Positions 8,840 to 15,508 of a stretch of DNA of 53,076 nt are shown here, one piece after another. The notes beneath the pieces were generated by a model that was not told where the DNA came from, did no database searches, and worked only from the letters and a program-made list of their open reading frames with translations. Positions within the stretch are counted from its first letter, which is position 1. The number at the start of each line of letters is the position of its first letter. This DNA comes from Nostoc sp. 'Peltigera membranacea cyanobiont' 210A (GTDB taxonomy: Bacteria; Cyanobacteriota; Cyanobacteriia; Cyanobacteriales; Nostocaceae). Both the position numbers and the translations under genes were made by a program. The stretch is taken from assembly GCF_002246015.1 (NCBI RefSeq), contig NZ_NOLJ01000003.1, positions 55,941 to 109,016 on the forward strand, read 5' to 3'.

Positions 8840-9661
8840 CTAGTGCTTCCAAGCGACTAGGATTGTAGCTTTGAGTTCTTCTGTAAAGTGTCCAGACGGC
8901 TCAACTGCGAGTAAGGCTTCTCTGAGATCCTTTTCAAATGCTGGGGCTTTATCACCATAGAAAATTTTCAGAGAGAAGGCTGTAGTGTATAAGTAGCCGA
9001 GATAGCTATCGACAGTCCAAGATTTTTCAAATGGCACTTCATAGTTTTCTTGGCGAGCAAAAGCCGAATTGCCAATGACAACTTCATGGGGAGGATCGAC
9101 TGGCTTACGAGTGCCTTGTCCTCGTTGCCCAGTTCGGCGTTCTTCACCTAACCATTTTTTCACTACTCCAACAGCAGCTTGTTTCCAAGGTAAATTACTT
9201 TCCCAAGGGTTGTCACCAGTCTGAAGCAGTGCTAGTCCACCATCATCAGTAAGCAATTCATAAAGGCGCTCAAGCACTAATTCGCGTTCCATCCAGTGGA
9301 AGGCTCTACCAATTGTGGTTAACTTAAATTTCCCTAAACTAGAGTCGATTAACTCTGCTCCTTGCTCTAACCAAGTAATATTATGTGCTCCGACTGCTGC
9401 TGCTTGCCGTTTGGCTTCTGCAATCATTTCTGGATCGGGATCGATCGCCACAACTTCTTCAAATTTGGTTCGTAGACCAATTGAAATTAATCCTGGGCCA
9501 GTACCTAAATCAAGGAGTCGTCCTTGACCATTGAGATTAAATATTTCGGCTAATTTGTCAAATACAATCGGTGGGTATTTGGTTCTATATTGAGCGTAGC
9601 CTTCAGCGGCTCCCTCAAATAAACTTGGGTCGTAGGTAGGAAGTGTTTTTAGTTGAGTCAT
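8840..9661 (-). CDS. class I SAM-dependent methyltransferase
   Basis: This is a 273-residue cytoplasmic protein of the UbiE/Methyltransf_11 type. Motif I is LLDLGTGPGLISIGL (about residues 49-63), followed by the acidic ribose-binding residue in VAIDPDPEMI and by ITWLEQGAE as the adenine-side motif. The C-terminal half (about 150-273) has no recognised substrate signature. It lies 70 bases downstream of the amidohydrolase on the same strand, so the two are probably co-transcribed. Its position inside the organosulfur island suggests that it acts on a small sulfur compound or detoxifies an intermediate, but the substrate is unknown. Confidence 0.85.
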   Translation of the reverse strand: MTQLKTLPTYDPSLFEGAAEGYAQYRTKYPPIVFDKLAEIFNLNGQGRLLDLGTGPGLISIGLRTKFEEVVAIDPDPEMIAEAKRQAAAVGAHNITWLEQGAELIDSSLGKFKLTTIGRAFHWMERELVLERLYELLTDDGGLALLQTGDNPWESNLPWKQAAVGVVKKWLGEERRTGQRGQGTRKPVDPPHEVVIGNSAFARQENYEVPFEKSWTVDSYLGYLYTTAFSLKIFYGDKAPAFEKDLREALLAVEPSGHFTEELKATILVAWKH

Positions 9662-9695
9662 ATCAATTTTGGATTTTAGATTTTGTAGAGACGGC

Positions 9696-9735
9696 GATTT
9701 ATCGCGTCTCTTACCTGATTTATCGCGTCTCTTAC
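9696..9735. repeat. tandem pair of a 19-bp dispersed repeat
   Basis: The unit GATTTATCGCGTCTCTTAC occurs at 9696-9714 and again at 9717-9735. The second copy overlaps the stop codon of the amidohydrolase gene (9732-9734). Such GCGATAAATCGC-type units are scattered through Nostoc genomes. Confidence 0.7.
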
Positions 9736-11258
9736 GTTAATTTCCCAGCCAAAAATTCATCTGCTGCTTTCTCGACAGCCGTACCTTTGAAGAAATCACG
9801 ATTCAGGCTGGTGTACAACTCCAAGGGATGAATTGACAGGAAATATTGCAAATCTTCTTCAGTGATAATCTTGCGTTCTACCATTGAATAGGTATTAGCA
9901 GCGATCGCAGTAATATCAGGTACATCCCAGTGACCGGAATCGGAACCCAAGAAGGCTTTAACGCGTTGGCTTTGCCCGCCGTAGGCATCGCCATAAGGAT
10001 TAGCTTTCCGGTTAAAGGCTTGAGCTACACGGGTATCATCCGATTCTGTCCCGAAGTAGAAGTGATTCAAGAAGCGATCGCGGATATCTTCTGGCTTGGT
10101 AACTCCTGCAACGGCGAATTCATCTAAATCACCAGGTTCTAACGGCGCTACTAACTCAGCGTGAAAACCTAAACCGCTACCTAGTTGATCCAAACGACCA
10201 TGTACTAATTCACCACCGTAACGGGTATAGAGTTCTAGCAATTCTTCGCGATCGATATTGGCGGGATTGTTATTTTCCACCAAATGGTCTTTATTGCGAG
10301 TATCCCAATGCCAAATCAAATCGGTGTACAAACTAGCACCCCAAGCTGCACCTCCTTCTAAGAAAGCAAACTTGAGTGTGGGGAAGCGGTGAGTGACACC
10401 ACCAAAGAATAAAGATTTACATAGTGCTTCCGCAGCCGATGCAAAGTGACCAATATGGTTGTATTGGTAATTGCTAATGGAACGCCGATTGATCCAGCCC
10501 ATACCAGAAGAGTGGGTGGTGGGTACAACTTTCAGTTCTACGCACTTCGCCCAGAAAGGATCGTAATCATATTTACTATCTAAGCCAAAGGTATCAATCC
10601 AGATGGCTTCGTTGGCTACTTCTTCGCCATACTTCTCGAAGGCGGGAATCGGGCGGCGGATATGTCCGGGGATTTGAATTGCTTTGAGTCCCAGCACTTT
10701 CACCGCATATTCCAACTCTTCAATCGCCTCTTCGGGCGTATTCATGGGAATAGCAGCAATGGGTGTTAAGCGATCGCTATAAGGACGGAAAATCTCAGCG
10801 TGATAAGTATTAGCCGCACGACAAACAGCCCGCCGCATTTCTTCATTGCCGATGTGTGGTGCCATCGTTGCCAAGTTGGGGTACACAACGGCAAAGTCTG
10901 TACCAGCTTCTTGTAAGCGTTCGTGCAACAACTTCGGTAAGCTAATGGTAGCTAAATTTAAAGCATCGTTAGTGGGACGAGTCCAGAAAGGAGGGCGGGC
11001 GGTGCGGTTAGCGCGGCGTTCATCCCAAGATTGCTTAAACCATTTAGAGCGAGATGCACCGGGTAAGTGTTCTTGGAAACGCTGTGCGTAGGCGTAGCCC
11101 GCCGTAGGCATCGCAGTTCCAGCAACTTGGTCTAAATAATCCAAGAATGCTGGGGGAAACTCTTGGGTATGTACATCAGTGTCGATGATCGGATAACCCA
11201 GTTTTTCCCGAATTTGAGCAGACTTAGTTTTCTGTGGACGGTCTAGTGCAATAGTCAT
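9732..11258 (-). CDS. amidohydrolase family (amidohydro_2-like) metal-dependent hydrolase
   Basis: This 508-residue TIM-barrel protein belongs to the amidohydrolase 2 group, which includes decarboxylases and hydrolases of small carboxylates. Visible metal-site candidates are D26-x-D-x-H30 in PIIDTDVHTQEF, the histidine in VVPTTHSSGMGW, and the late aspartate in FLGSDSGHWDVPD. It is longer than the usual 280-400 residues of the family. Residues about 49-59 (AMPTAGYAYAQ) are encoded by a 29-bp dispersed repeat (11086-11114) that has apparently been inserted in frame. No signal peptide is seen. It probably heads a transcript with the methyltransferase. The substrate is unknown; a role in breaking down the carbon part of an organosulfur compound is inference from location. 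Confidence 0.85.
   Translation of the reverse strand: MTIALDRPQKTKSAQIREKLGYPIIDTDVHTQEFPPAFLDYLDQVAGTAMPTAGYAYAQRFQEHLPGASRSKWFKQSWDERRANRTARPPFWTRPTNDALNLATISLPKLLHERLQEAGTDFAVVYPNLATMAPHIGNEEMRRAVCRAANTYHAEIFRPYSDRLTPIAAIPMNTPEEAIEELEYAVKVLGLKAIQIPGHIRRPIPAFEKYGEEVANEAIWIDTFGLDSKYDYDPFWAKCVELKVVPTTHSSGMGWINRRSISNYQYNHIGHFASAAEALCKSLFFGGVTHRFPTLKFAFLEGGAAWGASLYTDLIWHWDTRNKDHLVENNNPANIDREELLELYTRYGGELVHGRLDQLGSGLGFHAELVAPLEPGDLDEFAVAGVTKPEDIRDRFLNHFYFGTESDDTRVAQAFNRKANPYGDAYGGQSQRVKAFLGSDSGHWDVPDITAIAANTYSMVERKIITEEDLQYFLSIHPLELYTSLNRDFFKGTAVEKAADEFLAGKLT
9967..9987 (-). repeat. possible second small dispersed repeat fragment in the amidohydrolase gene
   Basis: The bases GCCCGCCGTAGGCATCGC occur here exactly as in the 29-bp element at 11086-11114 of the same gene. 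They encode GDAYGGQ in the protein. This may be a second insertion or a chance match of a natural coding stretch. Confidence 0.35.
11086..11114 (-). repeat. small dispersed repeat (SDR-like) inserted in frame
   Basis: This 29-bp unit starts GCGTAGGCGTAGCCCGCC and ends GTAGGCATCGC on the plus strand. It resembles the short dispersed repeats described from Nostoc genomes. It sits inside the amidohydrolase gene without breaking the frame. A related piece at about 22168-22182 breaks another gene. Confidence 0.65.
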
Positions 11259-11347
11259 AGCATTTTACCTGAATTTGTAGATGGATTACTCAAAAGGCAG
11301 GAGCCAGGAGGGAAGCAAAAAGCTTTTGAAATATGACGGTTGAGCCT

Positions 11348-11578
11348 TTGAGCCTGGGAGTTGCACCTCTGAGCCTGGAAGTTGAGCCTTTTAGCTTGGG
11401 AGTTGCACCTTTTAGCTTGGGAGTTGCACCTTTTAGCCTGGGAGTTGCACCTTTTAGCCTGGAAGTTGCACCTTTTAGCCTGGGAGTTGCACCTTTTAGC
11501 CTGAAAGTTGAGCCTTTTAGCCTGGAAGTTGCACCTTTTAGCCTGAAAGTTGAGCCTTTTAGCCTGGAAGTTGCACCT
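11348..11578. repeat. 21-bp minisatellite, about 11 units
   Basis: Eleven imperfect copies of TTTTAGCCTGGGAGTTGCACC lie head to tail. The variants differ mainly by GGAG/GAAG/AAAG and GCACC/GAGCC. Because 21 is a multiple of three, open frames run through on both strands (+ reads FSLGVAP units, - reads RLKGAT units). Neither frame has a ribosome binding site or a recognisable domain, so this is best read as a non-coding tandem repeat between the amidohydrolase and binding protein 4. Confidence 0.9.
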
Positions 11579-11664
11579 TTAAAAGACTTAATTACAAAAA
11601 TTTGTTTTTCTTGCTCAGAAAAGTTACTGATTTCTGCCTCCTCATCTCCCCCACTCTCCACTCT

Positions 11665-12717
11665 TTATTTTTCTTTAATAGCCCAATCTGTTAATTGAAA
11701 GTTTGACTTTGCTAAACCCTGCGAAACTAAAAAATTCTTTGTCCCTTCTAAAAGTTTCACGCCCTCGACTGGTAATGGTTCTTCTGATATTTGTTTGAGT
11801 GGTAACGATACTTTGATGATATCGATGGGATATTTAGTAATTTGGGCGTGGTACTGATAATATTCTTCAGAATTGGCTTTTAAATCCTTGGCTGCTTCTG
11901 TCAGGATTGCATTAAATTTATGTGAAAAATCAGGTTGTTTCGCCAAAAAGCTTTCAGTTGCGACAACTAATGATGTCCCTGAAAGACCTTTATGATTCGC
12001 AGAAGAATCAATCACTGGAAACCCTTGTGATTTCAGAAAAGGGCCTAGATCGCTTGAGGTTGCATAAGCTGCGACATCACCACGTTCTAAAGCTGCTTTT
12101 GCCTCAGTAGTCATTAAGTGAACAACTTTTACATCTTTGGCAATTTTAGCTTCAGCTAATAGTCCCAGCAGATATCGATGCATATAAGAACCTTTTTGGG
12201 TAGCTATTTTTTGACCTTTAAGTTCAGCAAGCGATCGCGCACCATTCTTTTTCGCCACTAACCAAGCGGTTGTATTAAATTGAGTAATCCTTAGCAGTCG
12301 GGTTTCTTGACCCCTTGCTCTCAAAACTATGGCTGGTGTATCGCCTAAAGAACCAACATCTAATTGTCCGGCGACAAGCGCCTCATTTAGATCGGGCCCG
12401 TTAGGAAATCTTGCAAAAGTAATGTTTTTAAATCCTGCTTTTTGCAACTCACGATCTAAAATTCCTTTTTTCTTTGCCCAACCAAGTGGCCCTGTAGGTT
12501 CTGAACTACCTACATAACCTATTCGTAGGGTAGAAATATTATTGGATGCAGCAACAGTGTTATTGACATTAACAGCCTCAACAGATTGAGCAGATTTAGT
12601 TTCCCCTTGGCTACATCCTGTAGTTAGTAGCAGTAGGAGACAAGCCACTGAAGTTGAGAATCTGGAAGTAAATTTATTTTTACTGATAGAACCTGTTCCT
12701 ACTGGTAACGACAGCAT
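11665..12717 (-). CDS. SsuA-type ABC transporter binding lipoprotein 4
   Basis: This is a 350-residue solute-binding lipoprotein when started at the ATG at 12717. That start has a GGAG ribosome-binding sequence about 10 bases upstream and gives a normal signal peptide with lipobox LTTGC (C35). A longer frame to an ATG at 12768 exists, but that codon overlaps the edge of a MITE-like repeat and adds 17 residues before the signal peptide, so it is rejected. The family blocks are RIGYVGSSEPTGPLGWAKKK, NGPDLNEALVAGQLDVGSLG and an QKGSYMHRYLL segment. It is the most divergent of the four binding proteins here (no EYA-x-ITP tail), so it may bind a different ligand. The gene is separated from the others by the amidohydrolase and minisatellite. 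Confidence 0.88.
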   Translation of the reverse strand: MLSLPVGTGSISKNKFTSRFSTSVACLLLLLTTGCSQGETKSAQSVEAVNVNNTVAASNNISTLRIGYVGSSEPTGPLGWAKKKGILDRELQKAGFKNITFARFPNGPDLNEALVAGQLDVGSLGDTPAIVLRARGQETRLLRITQFNTTAWLVAKKNGARSLAELKGQKIATQKGSYMHRYLLGLLAEAKIAKDVKVVHLMTTEAKAALERGDVAAYATSSDLGPFLKSQGFPVIDSSANHKGLSGTSLVVATESFLAKQPDFSHKFNAILTEAAKDLKANSEEYYQYHAQITKYPIDIIKVSLPLKQISEEPLPVEGVKLLEGTKNFLVSQGLAKSNFQLTDWAIKEK

Positions 12718-12766
12718 GACTATTTTCTCCGCCGTATTATATATACGCAGTGTGAAACTTTCTCTC

Positions 12767-12917
12767 ATATCATGTCCGCATAATTAGTTATGTTAACCAC
12801 AGTCATTGCACCCCACCCTTTGTCTCCCCTCCCCGCTTGCGGGGAGGGGAGACAAAGGGTAGCTTTGGCGGGGGTGGGGTTCTTCGGGTTTAATAAGCAA
12901 TTAAGCGGACATGATAT
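12767..12917. mobile_element. MITE-like element, copy 1
   Basis: This 151-bp unit has perfect 13-bp terminal inverted repeats, ATATCATGTCCGC at 12767-12779 and its complement at 12905-12917. Its centre is a long GC-rich hairpin (CCCCTCCCCGC against GCGGGGAGGGG). A second copy with the same plan lies at 18258-18405. There is no coding capacity, as expected of a miniature inverted-repeat element moved by a transposase encoded elsewhere. Confidence 0.8.
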
Positions 12918-13028
12918 CAGACCTAACCCCCTTCCCTACTAGCGTTGGGGAGCAAGAATCAAAGCCTCTCGAAGAGTGGGGGAGAGGAATGGAAGCGGGG
13001 TTCTAAGAATAAGTTGCACATCGCGTTA

Positions 13029-13358
13029 CTATTTCATCTGCTTCAAAATTTGGAATGTTTCATCGGCTTTTGCTGTTGAGGTGCGTTTATGTCCCCAACC
13101 AACGTTTTCACGGTAACTACCTAATAGCCCAATTTCTATTAATTCTGCCTCGTTGACTGAAGTTTTCATATCGCTTTCTGGTGCAACATAAAGGGCATCA
13201 ACTGGACAATACAATTCGCATATATAACAGGTTTGACAGTCACTCTGTCGGGCAATGGTTGGCGGTGCATCTGGCACTCTGTCAAACACATTGGTTGGAC
13301 AAATATTCACGCAGATATTACATTCTATGCACCGCGACTCGCTGACCAACTCAATCAC
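13029..13358 (-). CDS. two-[4Fe-4S] ferredoxin, partner of the AprA-like flavoprotein
   Basis: This 109-residue protein carries two classic cluster motifs: C10-x2-C13-x2-C16-x3-C20-P and C41-x2-C44-x2-C47-x3-C51-P. The remaining 50 residues have no known domain. The ATG overlaps the stop of the flavoprotein gene by 4 bases (ATGA, 13355-13358), so translation is probably coupled and the two proteins likely form one complex, like the AprB subunit of adenylylsulfate reductase or other small electron-transfer subunits. It would pass electrons to or from the FAD of its partner. A dissimilatory APS reductase function is not implied. Confidence 0.9.
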   Translation of the reverse strand: MIELVSESRCIECNICVNICPTNVFDRVPDAPPTIARQSDCQTCYICELYCPVDALYVAPESDMKTSVNEAELIEIGLLGSYRENVGWGHKRTSTAKADETFQILKQMK

Positions 13359-15001
13359 ACTGCTGCTCCTATTTTGGATTGTGACTTTTCTGTACTATGT
13401 AAAGACTGACTCTTCACCCAGACTCGATCTAATCCGCCACTAATCAAGTGATGTTGCTGGTTAGCATCTTGTTCTGGATAGTCTAGATGTCTGTGCATCC
13501 CACGAGTTTCTTTACGTTCAATGGCACTGCTGTACATCCATCGCGCTGTGGCTACCATTGCCGCAGTTTCTCGCGCCCGGATCAGCTCTTTATCTGAAGT
13601 TACCTGGCTACTACGGAGTTCTTGCCAAAGATGATTTAACCTACCCAAAGACTCGGTTAAGCCTTGTTCTGTACGGAAATAGTTCTTTTCGTAAGGGAAT
13701 ACTTCAGCTTGGACTGCCTGAATAATTTCATCAGTCGCTAAGGTGCGATCGCTCCCACTTTGTAATACTACCTCTCCAACTCCCTTAACTTGTCGTTGAG
13801 TTTTGTATTCTCCCAAACTGCGGCTATATTCAGCAGCCGATTTCCCCGACCAATAACCAGAAGATATTGCCCAAGCTGCATTATGACTACCACCGCCAGT
13901 AAATCCGCCACAAATCAGTTCGCGTGTGGCGGCATCTCCAGCTGCATAGAGTCCTCGTACAGAACTGGCACAACTCTCATCGACAATCCGAATTCCCCCC
14001 GTTCCGCGCACAGTTCCCTCTAAACGCAGAGTCACAGGGAAACGTTGAGTAAATGGATCGATGCCTGCACGATCAAAGGGTAAAAAGAAGTTGGGCTGTG
14101 CTAAACGCATAGATGCCCGCATCGATTCCGCCGCTTTATCTATAATGGCGTAAACTGGCTGTTGCAGCAATGTCTGGGCAATTACTGAACGTCTATGAGA
14201 ACTTGCACCCGGAATCACAGTACCATCTTCGTAGGTGAAAGTTGCCCAATTATAAAACAGGGTTTTGGTAACTGAAGAAAAGGCGGGAGAGATGCCATAA
14301 GCATTAGAAAATTCCATACCCGACATCTCGGCTCCTGCTTCTGCCGCCATCAGATAACCATCCCCCGTCAGGACGTTGCATCCTAACGCTTTACTGAGAA
14401 ACGCACAGCCACCAGTTGCGATAATTGTGGACTGCGATGTCTGGCGACAAGCCGCTTCGCGTCTACGCACTATCCATTTCTCACCAGTCTGACGGTTCAC
14501 ACCTGTTGCACCGGCAACAGCACCATCGTCATCAACCAGTAATTCTAAGGCGGGGCTGTTGTCTAAAATCTTGACTCCAGCGCGTTGAATTTGCCGCCGC
14601 ATCAGCCGCATATACTCTGGCCCTTGCAGCGATCGCCGATAGGGTTTGCCTTCATCGTCGGTAGGGAAGGGATAACCCCACTCTGCTAACTGATTGACGT
14701 TTGCATAGGTCTGATCCAGTACTCGATCCATCCAATTGCGATCGGCTAAAAACCCACCCAACGACTCCCGACTCGCCTTTGCAGTTTCTCGTGCTTCTGG
14801 ATCGGGTGGCACATACCATACACCATTACCAGATGCCGCAGCGCATCCAGTCGTACCACAATATCCTTTGTCTACGAGGACAACTCTAGCTCCATTTGAT
14901 GCAGCACTCCATGCCGCCCAAGTTCCAGCTGGCCCACCTCCAATCACAAGCACATCTGCTTTTAAGTCGAGTTCAAAATCGGTTGTTAACGTCTTCAGCA
15001 T
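13355..15001 (-). CDS. FAD-dependent oxidoreductase (fumarate reductase/AprA-like flavoprotein)
   Basis: This is a 548-residue cytoplasmic flavoprotein. The N-terminal dinucleotide fold reads VLVIGGGPAGTWAAW (G21-G26 loop), followed by VVLVDKGYCGTTGCAA. The C-terminal FAD motif is RGLYAAGDAATRELICGGFT. The overall plan is that of the succinate dehydrogenase/fumarate reductase/adenylylsulfate reductase alpha family. With the overlapping ferredoxin gene, it resembles an AprA-AprB-like pair. Residues about 179-190 (RRREAACRQTSQ) seem to come from an in-frame dispersed repeat at 14442-14469. A candidate operator lies at 15133-15160, about 130 bases upstream. The location suggests a redox step on sulfite or a sulfur-containing organic acid, but no substrate can be assigned. 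Confidence 0.88.
   Translation of the reverse strand: MLKTLTTDFELDLKADVLVIGGGPAGTWAAWSAASNGARVVLVDKGYCGTTGCAAASGNGVWYVPPDPEARETAKASRESLGGFLADRNWMDRVLDQTYANVNQLAEWGYPFPTDDEGKPYRRSLQGPEYMRLMRRQIQRAGVKILDNSPALELLVDDDGAVAGATGVNRQTGEKWIVRRREAACRQTSQSTIIATGGCAFLSKALGCNVLTGDGYLMAAEAGAEMSGMEFSNAYGISPAFSSVTKTLFYNWATFTYEDGTVIPGASSHRRSVIAQTLLQQPVYAIIDKAAESMRASMRLAQPNFFLPFDRAGIDPFTQRFPVTLRLEGTVRGTGGIRIVDESCASSVRGLYAAGDAATRELICGGFTGGGSHNAAWAISSGYWSGKSAAEYSRSLGEYKTQRQVKGVGEVVLQSGSDRTLATDEIIQAVQAEVFPYEKNYFRTEQGLTESLGRLNHLWQELRSSQVTSDKELIRARETAAMVATARWMYSSAIERKETRGMHRHLDYPEQDANQQHHLISGGLDRVWVKSQSLHSTEKSQSKIGAAV
14442..14469 (-). repeat. SDR-like insertion inside the flavoprotein gene
   Basis: The plus strand contains GCGACAAGCCGCTTCGCG followed by TCTACGCA, resembling the GCAAGCCGC-CGCGTCTACGC repeat words that are common in Nostoc DNA. 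It encodes the odd arginine-rich patch RREAACRQ in an otherwise conserved region just before the ATGG FAD-fold segment. Recognition is from memory of such repeats. Confidence 0.45.
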
Positions 15002-15132
15002 CTACCATTTCCCCTCATCAATAAACTCTTAAGAATCAAGTCTTCACCCCATCCATACTGCAAAATAAATATTTAAAAATCTAGAAATTGCGACCCCTTA
15101 ATACAGGTTCTGACTAGCTTGATATTACTTAA

Positions 15133-15160
15133 ATACTTTAAACCGATCGATAAACCGTAG
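15133..15160 (-). promoter_or_regulatory. candidate sulfonate-island operator, site 3
   Basis: In the direction of the flavoprotein gene this reads CTACGGT-TTA-TCGATCG-N8-GTAT. By eye it matches 20 of 28 positions of the site before ssuD (18748-18775), with the first half-site and the TCGATCG centre intact and the second half-site decayed. It lies 132 bases before the flavoprotein start codon. Confidence 0.5.
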
Positions 15161-15447
15161 TTTTTAGCATAATAAAGTCTTTCACAGTTTTCAACAAAAA
15201 GCAAGCATTTTACCAAACAACTCCAAACGTAAATTTATGTAAAACCAACTGAGTTATCTTTCTCAATAACTTGCTTTGTAACGTCTTTTGTGTAGTGGCC
15301 TAATTTTGGTTGATAAAATATTTAAATTCGATAAATTTACAGTAGTTTAATAAATTTTTCTAAACGGTTTTGTCTAGATAGAAAAGGCGCGAAATTCGAT
15401 TGGGCTTTGTCTTGCGGCGCTAACATTGCTCCCTTAAGACTCAAGAA

Positions 15448-15498
15448 TCCCCGGACTTTTGATTAAATGAATGTAAAAATTTTTATTCAGTCCGGGGA
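15448..15498. terminator. hairpin behind the porin gene
   Basis: Arms TCCCCGGACT (15448-15457) and AGTCCGGGGA (15489-15498) are exact complements with a 31-base AT-rich loop. It starts 10 bases beyond the porin stop codon on the minus strand. The strong GC stem suits a terminator, although the loop is long and no T-tract is obvious. Confidence 0.45.
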
Positions 15499-15508
15499 GT
15501 GTCAAAGG

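Larger units (their letters stand above)
15002..15508. other. AT-rich intergenic region upstream of the flavoprotein
   Basis: No gene is seen in these 507 bases. They contain the candidate operator at 15133-15160 and the hairpin at 15448-15498, listed separately. The rest is AT-rich and should include the promoter of the flavoprotein-ferredoxin unit. Confidence 0.5.

Noticed and set aside
11290..11661. A 123-residue minus-strand frame and an overlapping 121-residue plus-strand frame made of 7-residue repeats
   Set aside because: Both come from the 21-bp minisatellite, whose unit length keeps every frame in register. No ribosome binding site or domain is present.
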